The position numbers and the translations under genes were made by a program. 64,000 nucleotides of DNA, from positions 2,570,501 to 2,634,500 of the forward strand of contig NZ_OY787459.1 in the NCBI RefSeq assembly GCF_963678865.1. The letters run 5' to 3'. The notes below the pieces were generated by a model, which did no database searches, was not told the DNA's origin, and saw nothing but the letters and a program-made list of their open reading frames with translations. Positions within the stretch are counted from its first letter, which is position 1, and each line of letters begins with the position of its first letter. Origin of the DNA: Maridesulfovibrio sp. Lineage in GTDB: Bacteria > Desulfobacterota > Desulfovibrionia > Desulfovibrionales > Desulfovibrionaceae. This document shows positions 54,317 through 62,967 of the stretch, in pieces.

Positions 54317-56999
54317 TAAAATCATCCATTCTATCAGGTCGTTCCGTGGGAATTGTTATGATTATTTTTGTTTCGTTGAGCTCGTCGGAAGTCTGCATTT
54401 CAAGACCATAAAACATGGCATCAGCCATCAGCTTAGCGGAATAGGTCCCCAGACCTGTTCCGCTATCTTTACCGAAGGTCACATATTTTTGAAAAAAACT
54501 ATCCCTGACCGACTTCGGAACAACGCCTTTGTTACATATTTCAATGCAAACCCCATCTTCCCGTTTGAATTCAATTAAAACATCCTCACCGGAAGAAGAG
54601 GCCTCGATTGCGTTCGTTAACACACCGGACAACAAAGAATAAATCAGTCTTTCCTCACCCCATACAAATAATTTTTCCACAAAATCATGCTTTCCATCAA
54701 CCAAAATATCAACGTTCACCTTACGGGCGGAAAGATTTGACTTGCTGTTGTCCACAACCTGCCTTGCCACATTCATTACATCAACCTGCAGGGGGTAATA
54801 TTCATACTTACCGGTCTCCATCTTGAACATATCCAGCGACATATCAATCATGTGGAGCATATTCTTACCTGAATTTTCAATGGTCTTAAGCAACTCACGC
54901 TGTTGATCGCTTAAATTATCATCCATAAGCAACAAGCCTGGCAGGCCGATAATTCCATTCAACGGAGTTTTAAGATCATGACGCATAATCAGGTCCACGT
55001 CTGCCTTGAGACGCTCCAGTTCTTTCTGGTCGCTTATGTCCTCTTTTACGGCTACATAACTGACAATTTCCCCTTTTGAACTGTAAACAGGTGAAATTGA
55101 AGCCGATTCCCAATAAAAAGAACCATCTTTCTTTTTATTAATTATCTCTCCGCGCCATGTTTCACCATTGGAGATAGTTCCCCACATATCCTTGTAAAAT
55201 TCACTATCATGTTCACCGGACTCGAGGATCCGTGGATTCTGTCCGATAGCTTCTTCCTTGGCATACCCGGTTTCCTTACAGAAATACGGATTTACATAAG
55301 AAATATCACCATCCATGCCCGTAATGACCACTGAAACCGGAGCGTTTTCAATTGCCCTGGTCAAAATCTTAAGCCTATCCTCACGTTCTTTGCGTTCTGT
55401 AATATCAATGGCAACGCCTTCAAAAATATTTTCCTTGAGCTCAAAATCATAAGCCATATAACCGAACACAGACATACAACGCTCTTCACCGTCCGGAGTT
55501 GTGAACTCAATTTCATATTCTACACTGTTTGCTTCTCCGGATATAACCAGTTGATTCTTCTCCATGGCATTGGACAAAGACTCCGGTTTAAAATCAAAAA
55601 GATCTATCCACCGCTTTCCTATCCCATATTCGGCACTGCCATACCCTAAATACGAAAACCCTTCACTTAAACGCAAAAATTCTCCATTAACAGTGTGGGA
55701 AAAAAATATGAATTTTCTACTAAGCTTTTTGGTGACGTGGTCAAAACGGGTCTTGCTTTCCCTAAGTTCCTGTTCCATCAACTTACGCTCAGTTATATCA
55801 TGAACAGTGCCGTATGAACGGATTGGGTTTCCCTCATCATCATAGGTAAATCTGCCCTGCTCTGATACATAGCGAACCATGCCGTCAGGACGTATTATTC
55901 TGTGATCCAGAGCATAAGCACTGCCTGCTTTCATGGATTTCAAATATATATCTCTTATTTCCTTCCTGTCAGAAGGATGTACCAGCTCGAAAAAACCTTC
56001 TACCGAAGGCTGGTATTCATCATCATGAATCCCGAAAATCCTGTAGGTTTCATCGGACCACCATATTTTCCCACTGGAAAGATCCATAGACCAGTTACCG
56101 AGATGGGCAATCGACTGGGCTTCACTGAGGCTGGATTTAACTATCTCCACCTCATTGCTCTTGGTGATCACTTTATAAATGGAAAATGATATGATCATAA
56201 CAAGCAGCAACATTACTCCGTGCAATAAAAATGAATCCGGAGGAATGACACCCCAACCGCCCTTTGGAATTGCAGCAATCTGCCATGAACCGGAAGAGAG
56301 AATTATCTGCATGGTCACAGCTTTATTATGCTGGTCGAATATATCAGGATTGCCGTAAAAAACAGCACCTCCAGAACCTTTATCGTCAACACCGCGTATG
56401 GCAACGTCAAGATCTGAAATTTTATTGATGCCGTCCTTCTCAAAGAGAAGATCAACATCAATAACCCCGGAAACAATACCCCAGAAATATTCGTTGGATC
56501 GAACATACACAGGAGCCCGGCCTATCAAAGCATTTCCACCCTGCACAAAATCCAGAGGCCCTGACGCGACCAATTGACCGGAATCATGAACCTTTTTTAC
56601 CTGCTCCCATTGTGCTGGGGACAGCCTGTAATCAAGCCCCAATACCGACTCGTTTCCTTCAAGCGGATATACATATTCGACTACATAGTCAGGTGCCACC
56701 TCAATTTTTTTGATCAGCCTCGACCGAAAGAAGATGCCCTGACAATAGCGATCCAATTCGCTTTTACGCAGTTCGGGTCGATATGAAACATAATCAGCCA
56801 AACCTTTAATCAACAAGAGATTGCTGTTCACTTCCTTTTCAAGCTGAGCCCTGATTACCGCAGTCTGGTGGTAGACGGAGAGCATCTGAGCATTTCTGTA
56901 GCGTTGATAGAGCTGGTATTGAATGAAAACATCCATAGCCAGAAATATCAGTACAATTAATGATACGTATTTTAGTATTCGGAATTTTGTTTCTTGCAT
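54309..56999 (-). CDS. CHASE/PAS sensor histidine kinase
   Basis: The 896-residue protein has an N-terminal membrane segment (KYVSLIVLIFLAMDVFIQYQL), a periplasmic CHASE-type sensor (about 60-235), a second membrane segment near 262-282, and three PAS/PAC regions (from about 290, 420 and 545). A HisKA helix pair follows with the phospho-acceptor in IMRHDLKTPLNGIIGLP, then a HATPase domain (GTGLGTYSAKLMADAMF). It should phosphorylate the adjacent HD-GYP regulator. The ligand is unknown. Confidence 0.92.
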   Translation of the reverse strand: MQETKFRILKYVSLIVLIFLAMDVFIQYQLYQRYRNAQMLSVYHQTAVIRAQLEKEVNSNLLLIKGLADYVSYRPELRKSELDRYCQGIFFRSRLIKKIEVAPDYVVEYVYPLEGNESVLGLDYRLSPAQWEQVKKVHDSGQLVASGPLDFVQGGNALIGRAPVYVRSNEYFWGIVSGVIDVDLLFEKDGINKISDLDVAIRGVDDKGSGGAVFYGNPDIFDQHNKAVTMQIILSSGSWQIAAIPKGGWGVIPPDSFLLHGVMLLLVMIISFSIYKVITKSNEVEIVKSSLSEAQSIAHLGNWSMDLSSGKIWWSDETYRIFGIHDDEYQPSVEGFFELVHPSDRKEIRDIYLKSMKAGSAYALDHRIIRPDGMVRYVSEQGRFTYDDEGNPIRSYGTVHDITERKLMEQELRESKTRFDHVTKKLSRKFIFFSHTVNGEFLRLSEGFSYLGYGSAEYGIGKRWIDLFDFKPESLSNAMEKNQLVISGEANSVEYEIEFTTPDGEERCMSVFGYMAYDFELKENIFEGVAIDITERKEREDRLKILTRAIENAPVSVVITGMDGDISYVNPYFCKETGYAKEEAIGQNPRILESGEHDSEFYKDMWGTISNGETWRGEIINKKKDGSFYWESASISPVYSSKGEIVSYVAVKEDISDQKELERLKADVDLIMRHDLKTPLNGIIGLPGLLLMDDNLSDQQRELLKTIENSGKNMLHMIDMSLDMFKMETGKYEYYPLQVDVMNVARQVVDNSKSNLSARKVNVDILVDGKHDFVEKLFVWGEERLIYSLLSGVLTNAIEASSSGEDVLIEFKREDGVCIEICNKGVVPKSVRDSFFQKYVTFGKDSGTGLGTYSAKLMADAMFYGLEMQTSDELNETKIIITIPTERPDRMDDFNG

Positions 57000-57020
57000 G
57001 ACTTCATATGAGCAAAAAGG

Positions 57021-58379
57021 CTACTTTTCACATCCCTGAGCAAGAGGACAGCTTCTCAACACAAGAAATCCAAGAATCCCGGAAACAACAGACGCGGACA
57101 AAATACTGAACTTGGCATCAATAATAAACGGCGACGCTGCATCCCAGGCCAGGGTGGTGATAAAGATGGACATGGTAAAACCGATACCGGCCAACAAAGA
57201 CGCTCCCAAAAAATGTCCGGGCACAAGAGTCCGTGGCATCTCGGCAATACCGCTTTTAACCGCAATCCAGCTTGCAAGGCAGATTCCCGCTACCTTGCCT
57301 ACGATCAGACCGAAAAAAATACCGAAGCTGACAGGATGAAAAACATCCAGCCCACCGCCTTCTGCACTGAAATTTATACCCGCATTGGCAATTGCAAAAA
57401 CAGGCATGATACCGAAGGCGACATAGTAATGAAGGTTATGCTCAATCCTCTTCAAAGGAGGGCTGGCCATAAGCACATCACGGTTCATATTACCCAGAGC
57501 GGAAAGCATCTGTTTATTGGAAAGGGTTACTTTATTTTTATCACCGCCCATCTCGTACTCCATAAGATGGTTACGCATGGGAACCAGAAAATCTGTGCAG
57601 CAGATCCTTGTTGAAGCAGGAATAGTCATAGCCGCAAGAACACCGGCAACAGTGGCATGTACTCCGCTTTTCAGGAACGCCAGCCACATCAGGCAGCCGA
57701 AAAACAGATATGGCAGCGGATGACGTACCCCCAGCCTGTTCAGCACGATCATGCACAGAAAGAGCAGAAAGCCCAAACCGAGAATCCAGAGTGAAATTCC
57801 CGATGAATAAAAGACAGCAATAACAAGGATGGCACCGATATCATCAACAATGGCCACAGCTGTAAGAAAAACCTTAAGACTTAGGGGAACCCGGTCCCCA
57901 AGCATGGAAAGCACCCCCAAAGAAAAAGCAATATCCGTAGCCATGGGAATTCCCCAACCGTCAGCAGAAGGAGTACCGGCATTAAAAAAGGCGTATACAA
58001 TGGCGGGAATGACCATCCCTCCCACTGCCGCAAAAATGGGTAAAGAGGCCTGCCTGATGGAGTTCAACTCGCCGACAAGAATCTCTCGTTTGATTTCAAG
58101 GCCGACCAGAAAAAAGAAAACCGCCATCAATCCGTCATTAATCCAGAGAATGGTCGGTTTTGATAAGACAAAATCACCGGCCCCGACTGTTAAAGGCATA
58201 TTCTTGAAGGCTTCGTAAAAACGGCCCCACGGTGAGTTTGCCCAGATCAGGGCTATGACGGTCGCTATTATCAGGATCAAACCGCCAGAAGATTCAATCT
58301 TCACAAATTCATAAAACGGCTGCAGCATCCTATCAATTCTGGGCTGATTATTATTTGTTACAACTGTTTCCTTGCTCAT
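57021..58379 (-). CDS. nhaA: Na+/H+ antiporter NhaA
   Basis: The 452-residue protein has about twelve membrane helices and the paired aspartates of the ion site in VAIVDDIGAILVIAVFYSSG (D at about residues 180-181). GLMAVFFFLVGLEIKREILVGEL and GIGFTMSIFITTLAW are also typical. It is longer than E. coli NhaA (388), with extra length at both ends. It exports sodium for pH and salt balance, fitting a marine organism. It is monocistronic; the kinase gene is downstream. Confidence 0.94.
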   Translation of the reverse strand: MSKETVVTNNNQPRIDRMLQPFYEFVKIESSGGLILIIATVIALIWANSPWGRFYEAFKNMPLTVGAGDFVLSKPTILWINDGLMAVFFFLVGLEIKREILVGELNSIRQASLPIFAAVGGMVIPAIVYAFFNAGTPSADGWGIPMATDIAFSLGVLSMLGDRVPLSLKVFLTAVAIVDDIGAILVIAVFYSSGISLWILGLGFLLFLCMIVLNRLGVRHPLPYLFFGCLMWLAFLKSGVHATVAGVLAAMTIPASTRICCTDFLVPMRNHLMEYEMGGDKNKVTLSNKQMLSALGNMNRDVLMASPPLKRIEHNLHYYVAFGIMPVFAIANAGINFSAEGGGLDVFHPVSFGIFFGLIVGKVAGICLASWIAVKSGIAEMPRTLVPGHFLGASLLAGIGFTMSIFITTLAWDAASPFIIDAKFSILSASVVSGILGFLVLRSCPLAQGCEK

Positions 58380-58524
58380 GAAAACTCCCTCAAATATTAT
58401 GCGACCGTATCATGTTCATATGGTAGGCGTTGTCTTTATATTATAGAAAATCATAGCAAGAATGTATTATTATGGAAAACGTTTAAAACCGCATTACCAA
58501 ACTGCATATTATTTTTTAAACAAA

Positions 58525-58562
58525 AAAAGTCGGAGTTCAGCAGTGCTGACCCCGACTTTAAA
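58525..58562 (-). terminator. Intrinsic terminator
   Basis: AAAGTCGG (58526-58533) pairs with CCGACTTT (58552-58559), with CAGCA/TGCTG inside. On the minus strand TTTTTTTG follows; it ends the gene at 58580. Confidence 0.88.
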
Positions 58563-58579
58563 ATCATAATATTTATTTA

Positions 58580-58969
58580 TTACTGATTTGAATGAGCTTC
58601 TTTTATCCTCGCAGCAATATATTCCTTGGATTCGGCATCATCGGCATCAAAGCAATGCCCGTCCTGACCGAGAAGACCACCGGGTACAAAATCACCCAGT
58701 TCGTCAGGATCATTGATACAATCCCCGAAAAAGCAGACCGAAAGCCAGCGATTGGAAGGATCATCGTCAATAACATCCACCATAGTAAAAAGGGGCCATT
58801 TGTCCTGTCCCTTTTTAACCCCGCGCATTGAATAAGTAACACCGGGACGGGCATGGAACTCAATCTCAGTATTATCGAGTGATTCCAGAAGTTGCTTGAA
58901 TTCAACAAAAACCTCTTTAACTCCGGCATGGTCATCAGTCCACTCAGAAATAAACTTATCCAGTTCCAT
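58580..58969 (-). CDS. Hypothetical acidic protein
   Basis: I recognise no family. The 129-residue protein has no membrane segment and is rich in D/E with several conserved-looking aromatics (FHARPGVTYSMRGVKKGQDKWPLFTMVDVIDDD given in part; NRWLSVCFFGDCINDPDELGDFVPGG). Its length and internal pattern look like a folded domain. It faces the fur gene and has its own terminator. A role in metal or stress handling is only contextual. Confidence 0.7.
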   Translation of the reverse strand: MELDKFISEWTDDHAGVKEVFVEFKQLLESLDNTEIEFHARPGVTYSMRGVKKGQDKWPLFTMVDVIDDDPSNRWLSVCFFGDCINDPDELGDFVPGGLLGQDGHCFDADDAESKEYIAARIKEAHSNQ

Positions 58970-59118
58970 CTTGAAAAACTCCTTTGTTGAGTAGTATTAA
59001 TTCCCGGTGCGGGACTTTTTAGATGTCCTGAAAAGACAAAATTTTACTCAGGACATAATTTTGTAACTTTTTTGCGATACTCATACTCCTATGCATAAAT
59101 ATGGGCAATGATGATTTG

Positions 59119-59140
59119 ACATTGACATTCAATTCAATGT
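59119..59140. promoter_or_regulatory. Inverted repeat upstream of fur
   Basis: ACATTGA (59119-59125) and TCAATGT (59134-59140) are exact inverted arms with CATTCAAT between, overlapping a doubled TTGACA. The site is 50 bases ahead of the fur start and is a candidate autoregulatory operator. It is not the classical Fur box. Confidence 0.55.
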
Positions 59141-59190
59141 AAGCAAACTGTACTCCTAATAGGTAATCAATAATTTTTGGATACAGTTTA

Positions 59191-59628
59191 ATGAAATCAG
59201 CACAGGATATATTTACTGAATATCTGACCCGGCAGAGACTTAAAATGACCCCCCAGCGCAGGACAATTCTGGAAGTGTTCCTTGCTGAGGAAGGACATAT
59301 CTCTTCTGAAGAACTGTACAACCTTGTCCGCAAGGAAGATTCTTCCATCGGGCAGGCAACTGTATACCGAACCCTCAAGCTTCTTGCTGATTCCGGCATT
59401 GCCAAATCCGTCGATTTCAACGACGGTGTAATCCGCTATGAACATAAGTACGGTCATGAGCATCATGACCATCTTGTCTGTGAGCGTTGCGGTAAGACTA
59501 TCGAAGCTGTAGATAACGAAATTGAACATCTACAGGAAGAACTCGCCAAGAAATACGGTTTCGAACTTACCCATCATGAGATGTACCTTTTCGGCGTATG
59601 CAGGGAGTGCCAGGAAAAAAGCGATTAA
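59191..59628 (+). CDS. fur: Ferric uptake regulator family protein
   Basis: The 145-residue metal-dependent repressor has an N-terminal winged helix (RLKMTPQRRTILEVFLAEEGHISSEELYNLV in parts TPQRRTILEVF, ISSEELYNLV). The metal/zinc residues are in HEHHDHLVCERCGKTIEA and CRECQ near the C-terminus. Fur rather than PerR/Zur is inferred from length and HxHHDH. An inverted repeat and TTGACA sequences lie just upstream. A strong terminator follows. Confidence 0.93.
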   Translation: MKSAQDIFTEYLTRQRLKMTPQRRTILEVFLAEEGHISSEELYNLVRKEDSSIGQATVYRTLKLLADSGIAKSVDFNDGVIRYEHKYGHEHHDHLVCERCGKTIEAVDNEIEHLQEELAKKYGFELTHHEMYLFGVCRECQEKSD

Positions 59629-59656
59629 CACGCAGATAATTTCCTCACACATACTT

Positions 59657-59692
59657 AAAAGCGCCGCCTGACATCAGACGGCGCTTTTTTTT
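59657..59692 (+). terminator. Intrinsic terminator of fur
   Basis: AAAAGCGCCG (59657-59666) pairs with CGGCGCTTTT (59679-59688), then more T. Confidence 0.94.
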
Positions 59693-59793
59693 ACTTTGTT
59701 GGAAGTTTAAATAATTGCAATTGGCCGGATATGACTATCCCTTTTCTTTAATAACTACTTAAGGCTGCCAAGCCCCGCTAAACAGAGGATTGT

Positions 59794-60168
59794 ATGATCA
59801 AGCCTGATTTTAACAAGATGGGTGGTATGATACCTGCCATCGCACAGGATGCCGAAACGGGCGAAATCCTGATGATGGCCTACATGAATGAAGAAGCATG
59901 GAATAAGACGCTTGAAACCGGTGATGCCCATTACTGGAGCAGAAGCCGCAACACCCTCTGGCATAAAGGCGGGACTTCCGGGCATGTGCAGAAAATCAAA
60001 TCTATCAAAATAGATTGTGATGATGACACACTTGTTCTGCTCATCGACCAGATAGGCGGAGCAGCCTGCCACAAAGGATACAGAAGCTGTTTTTACCGTG
60101 AACTCAAGGATGGCGAAGTTATTGAATGCTCGCCCATGATTTTTGACCCCAAGGAGGTATACAAATAA
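59794..60168 (+). CDS. hisI: Phosphoribosyl-AMP cyclohydrolase
   Basis: Third step of histidine synthesis. The 124-residue zinc enzyme has [20 protein letters not shown] at about residues 48-67, [11 protein letters not shown] with the metal aspartates, and [10 protein letters not shown] near 92-101. It is HisI alone, without the HisE pyrophosphohydrolase fusion seen in enterics. hisG overlaps the stop by one base. AACAGAGGATT precedes the start. Confidence 0.95.
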   Translation: MIKPDFNKMGGMIPAIAQDAETGEILMMAYMNEEAWNKTLETGDAHYWSRSRNTLWHKGGTSGHVQKIKSIKIDCDDDTLVLLIDQIGGAACHKGYRSCFYRELKDGEVIECSPMIFDPKEVYK

Positions 60169-61043
60169 TGTCTAAACAATTGAAAATAGGTCTGCCAAAA
60201 GGTTCCCTGCAGGATTCAACAATCAAGCTTTTCGCGAAATCAGGTTGGAAAATCAATCTGCACCACAGAAACTATTTCCCCGACGTTAACGATGATGAAT
60301 TGAATATCTCCATGTGCCGGGTACAGGAAATCTCCCGTTACATCGAAGACGGCATCCTTGACTGCGGACTGGCCGGAAGAGACTGGGTTCTTGAAAACAA
60401 ATCGGATGTTTTAGAAATATCAAGCCTCGTTTACTCCAAAGTAAGCAACCGCCCTGCACGCTGGATCCTCGCAGTTGCCGGAAACTCCCCTTATAAAAAA
60501 CCTGAAGATCTGGCCGGCAAAAAAATTGCCACCGAACTGCTCGGCGCCACAAAAGAATATTTTGAATCCAAAAACATTCCAGTGGACGTATTCTATTCAT
60601 GGGGTGCTACCGAAGCAAAGGTCGTTGAAGGACTTTGCGACGCTATCGTAGAAGTAACTGAAACAGGGACCACCATCAAGGCCCACGGCCTGCGCGTAAT
60701 TGACGAAGTCATGTCTACAAACACAGTCTTTATCGTCAACAAGGACGCATGGAATGATCCTTGGAAACGGAAAAAAATCGAAAATATAAACCTGCTCCTT
60801 CAAGGTGCTCTGCGGGCTGAAAAAATGGTCGGGCTGAAGATGAACATGCCCAAAGCCGCTCTTGAAAAAGCAATGAAAGTAATGCCCAGCCTGAATTCCC
60901 CCACCGTTTCAGATCTCTCTGATCCAGAATGGGTATCTGTTGAAATCATGGTCGAGGAATTGGTTGTACGTGAACTTATCCCCGAGCTCATTGACATGGG
61001 TGCGGAAGGAATCATCGAGTATCCGCTGAATAAAGTTATCTAA
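60168..61043 (+). CDS. hisG: ATP phosphoribosyltransferase, long form
   Basis: First committed step of histidine synthesis, feedback-inhibited. The 291 residues include the long-form HisG_L catalytic domain (IGLPKGSLQDSTIKLF, DCGLAGRDWV) and EVTETGTTIKAHGLRVIDEV for phosphoribosyl binding. A C-terminal ACT-like regulatory domain (about 215-291; GLKMNMPKAALEKAMKVMPSLNSPTVSDL in part) follows. The long form is self-regulated and needs no HisZ. It is coupled to hisI. Confidence 0.95.
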   Translation: MSKQLKIGLPKGSLQDSTIKLFAKSGWKINLHHRNYFPDVNDDELNISMCRVQEISRYIEDGILDCGLAGRDWVLENKSDVLEISSLVYSKVSNRPARWILAVAGNSPYKKPEDLAGKKIATELLGATKEYFESKNIPVDVFYSWGATEAKVVEGLCDAIVEVTETGTTIKAHGLRVIDEVMSTNTVFIVNKDAWNDPWKRKKIENINLLLQGALRAEKMVGLKMNMPKAALEKAMKVMPSLNSPTVSDLSDPEWVSVEIMVEELVVRELIPELIDMGAEGIIEYPLNKVI

Positions 61044-61046
61044 TTT

Positions 61047-61101
61047 ATGCCTCCGGCTACCGGAAAGGCCCCTTTACAAGACAAAGAGGGCCTTTCCGGA
61101 T
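61047..61101 (+). repeat. Truncated repeat R8 with strong hairpin
   Basis: ATGCCTCCGGC follows the hisG stop, then CCGGAAAGGCCC (61060-61071) pairs with GGGCCTTTCCGG (61088-61099) with an inner CTTT/AAAG. It lacks the rest of the family. It may also end the his transcript. Confidence 0.65.
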
Positions 61102-61236
61102 TAAATATCCACATAATAAACAGTTATTTTGCTCTAAATATTCAAAAATTCAACTTTATTAATTTCCACTTCCTTCCACTAAACAAGCTGTTTCCACTTT
61201 GCTTTTTTCTGAAAGACGATTTAATAAATCTTCCTC

Positions 61237-61392
61237 ATGTTCAAACTTCTTCTCTTTATAGCAATCCTGATCCTGATATTTGGATACCGCAAACGTCAAA
61301 AAGCCAAAGGCGGCATCAATATCAATACTATCCTTCTGGCTGCGCTGGTGGTCCTTTTTTTAATATCGCTGCTGACCAGATTTCAAAATTGA
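61237..61392 (+). CDS. Predicted 51-residue membrane protein
   Basis: ATG at 61237 opens MFKLLLFIAILILIFGYRKRQ, then KAKGGININTILLAALVVLFLISLLTRFQN (quoted as its two halves), with TGA at 61390. It has two clear hydrophobic helices (residues 2-16 and 32-46) joined by a basic loop (YRKRQKAKGG), so it should be a hairpin in the inner membrane with the loop inside. No strong ribosome site is visible (TTAATAAATC). I cannot name a family. It is too short for usual gene callers, so it is probably unannotated. Confidence 0.6.
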   Translation: MFKLLLFIAILILIFGYRKRQKAKGGININTILLAALVVLFLISLLTRFQN

Positions 61393-61496
61393 TTATTTTT
61401 AAGAAACTTATCGGTTATATTTCTACAAAAAATATATATATTTGAATACATTAAAACTTATCTATTTATTTTTAATTTCTGATTTAAATTTTAGCA

Positions 61497-61526
61497 TTGA
61501 TATTCAATCCCATCTGATAGTACAAT
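61497..61526 (+). promoter_or_regulatory. Sigma70-type promoter of candidate sRNA
   Basis: TTGATA (61497-61502), 18 bases, TACAAT (61521-61526). Both boxes are one base from consensus. The start, about seven bases on, falls on the first base of the RNA's 5' stem. Confidence 0.7.
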
Positions 61527-61532
61527 ATTAAA

Positions 61533-61641
61533 ACACAGCAATTGCTACTCCACCAAACAATTACTGTGTAACAGGTTATCTCGTGACCTCTGTTGCTTAG
61601 AACGGCTGCTTTTTACCATGATGGCAGCCGTTCTATTTTTT
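61533..61641 (+). ncRNA. Candidate small RNA (about 109 nt)
   Basis: Hairpin 1: ACACAG C AATTG (61533-61544) pairs with CAATT A CTGTGT (61558-61569), eleven pairs and one mismatch. A weaker hairpin AACAGGT ... ACC then TGTT follows near 61570-61594. The end is an intrinsic terminator: AGAACGGCTGC (61599-61609) with GCAGCCGTTCT (61624-61634), eleven perfect pairs, then ATTTTTT. No ORF explains it. It is an independent transcript by these signs; target and role are unknown. Confidence 0.7.
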
Positions 61642-61667
61642 GTGCCTGTTGACCTCGCTGACGATTA

Positions 61668-61683
61668 TAGTTATCGATAACTA
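61668..61683. promoter_or_regulatory. Perfect palindrome upstream of MerR-like gene
   Basis: TAGTTATCGATAACTA is a 16-base perfect palindrome 105 bases ahead of the regulator start. A half-site-like TAATAACTAA follows at about 61695. It is a candidate operator for the HTH protein. Confidence 0.5.
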
Positions 61684-61788
61684 AATTACTTTTTTAATAA
61701 CTAAATATATTGAAATTATATTATGACGATTAATTTAATATGTCTGTCCGCTAATCCGGTTTACAGATAAAAAACAGGATTTCAAAAA

Positions 61789-62739
61789 ATGACTGCCGAA
61801 TCATTCACCCATCGAGACCTATCATCCATAACCGGAGTATCGGTCACGACTATTAAAAGTTATCGCAAAAAATTTCCTGAATTCTTTTTTATTGTCGGAC
61901 ACGGAAAGCCACTGCGCTTCCGCAAAGGAGCTGACAAACTCAGTCTGCGCATTCGCGATCTTTTCAATAAAAATCTATCGGTAAGGCAGATACGAGACAA
62001 GCTTTTAACAGAATTTGAGTCAGTTAAAGATAATAGTCAGTTATCGGAAAGCAAAAATGATTCTCAGGTAAATAGCGAAGAATTTGAAAAGCTGGCTAAA
62101 ACAACCGCGCAGATGATGAATGGACTTGCAGCACTTGTCACAGCTCAAGCCAAAGCAGAACAGCGGTTGGGGCGTATGGAAAAATCATTAAAAGAACTGG
62201 TCGCAGCCCACTCTGAAAGCACGTACGGAACAACTGAACTTCTGCAGGAAATTAAAAATATCCTTGCCAGCTCCGGCGGGTTGCAACAACCGGAAAGGAT
62301 TACGGCCAAAAAAGTTGTAACCATCAAGAAAGACGATGGTGAAGCAGAGTCATATTCCTTCAATGCGGACAGTTCATCCATTTCACCTGAGTCCGACTTT
62401 CTTGATCTTCCTGTTGTTATCCAGTCTGACACCGGGGAATTTCTTGGTATGCCGGGTAAGCCAGGGCATCCCTTCACCCTGCAGGAACTTGTTGATCTGG
62501 TCAGCGTCCACAAAGAAAAAAATGCCTCCAAGATATGGCACAAGCTGGGCCGGGACTGGGTTTTGGCCGTTAAATCACCAGAAGGTCCTCTCTACGAACT
62601 TTTCTTCAGCAGGACTCACACACCTAAAGGAAATATTGTTTCTTTTTTCAAGAGGTTGGATATTAACACCGAATCCAAGAGCCATGCTGAGATTCTTTCC
62701 TTTTTCAGGGAAGTGCGGGACTTAATTGATTCCGATTAG
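61789..62739 (+). CDS. MerR-like HTH regulator with coiled coil and C-terminal domain
   Basis: The 316-residue protein starts with a MerR-type HTH (FTHRDLSSITGVSVTTIKSYRKKF, about 6-29) and a charged wing. A coiled coil follows (residues 100-165; KTTAQMMNGLAALVTAQAKAE). Then comes a C-terminal folded part (about 195-316) with GEFLGMPGKPGHPFTLQELVDLV and HKLGRDWVLAVKSPEGPLYELFF. The same HTH-coiled-coil plan appears at 23099. An upstream palindrome is a possible site. It is followed by glnA with a 230-base gap. Confidence 0.8.
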   Translation: MTAESFTHRDLSSITGVSVTTIKSYRKKFPEFFFIVGHGKPLRFRKGADKLSLRIRDLFNKNLSVRQIRDKLLTEFESVKDNSQLSESKNDSQVNSEEFEKLAKTTAQMMNGLAALVTAQAKAEQRLGRMEKSLKELVAAHSESTYGTTELLQEIKNILASSGGLQQPERITAKKVVTIKKDDGEAESYSFNADSSSISPESDFLDLPVVIQSDTGEFLGMPGKPGHPFTLQELVDLVSVHKEKNASKIWHKLGRDWVLAVKSPEGPLYELFFSRTHTPKGNIVSFFKRLDINTESKSHAEILSFFREVRDLIDSD

Positions 62740-62868
62740 GCTGATGAAAAAATTATGCGGATACCGTTTGCATAAAGAATCCATATTCAGGTATTATCGC
62801 CATGATATTCAATAATTCACCACAACATAAACTAATTATACCAAGCATTTGATTTTAAGACCGTTTGT

Positions 62869-62904
62869 GGACACTGTCCGTGATTTTTGAATGTACACTG
62901 TGCC
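62869..62904 (+). promoter_or_regulatory. Palindrome and direct repeats upstream of glnA
   Basis: GGACACTGTCC (62869-62879) is an odd palindrome. ACACTGT occurs at 62871-62877 and 62895-62901, 24 bases apart, about two helical turns. The pair lies 65-100 bases ahead of the start and is a candidate regulator site. A sigma54 -24/-12 pair was not seen. Confidence 0.4.
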
Positions 62905-62967
62905 GGTTCTATTAAGGGATAACGTATCCTCTGCCGGACAACTTCTTTATCTAAGGAGGAAACAACT

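Noticed and set aside
59100-59145. Classical Fur box
   Set aside because: The text resembles part of GATAATGAT but lacks the 19-base symmetry; the ACATTGA inverted repeat is the better symmetry.
61047-61445. 132-codon ORF after hisG
   Set aside because: Starts inside the truncated repeat at its GCCTCCGGC text and is poor in protein-like pattern; the overlapping 61237 membrane ORF is better.
62740-62967. Sigma54 promoter for glnA
   Set aside because: No TGGCAC-N5-TTGC pair with correct spacing could be found; only the ACACTGT repeats stand out.
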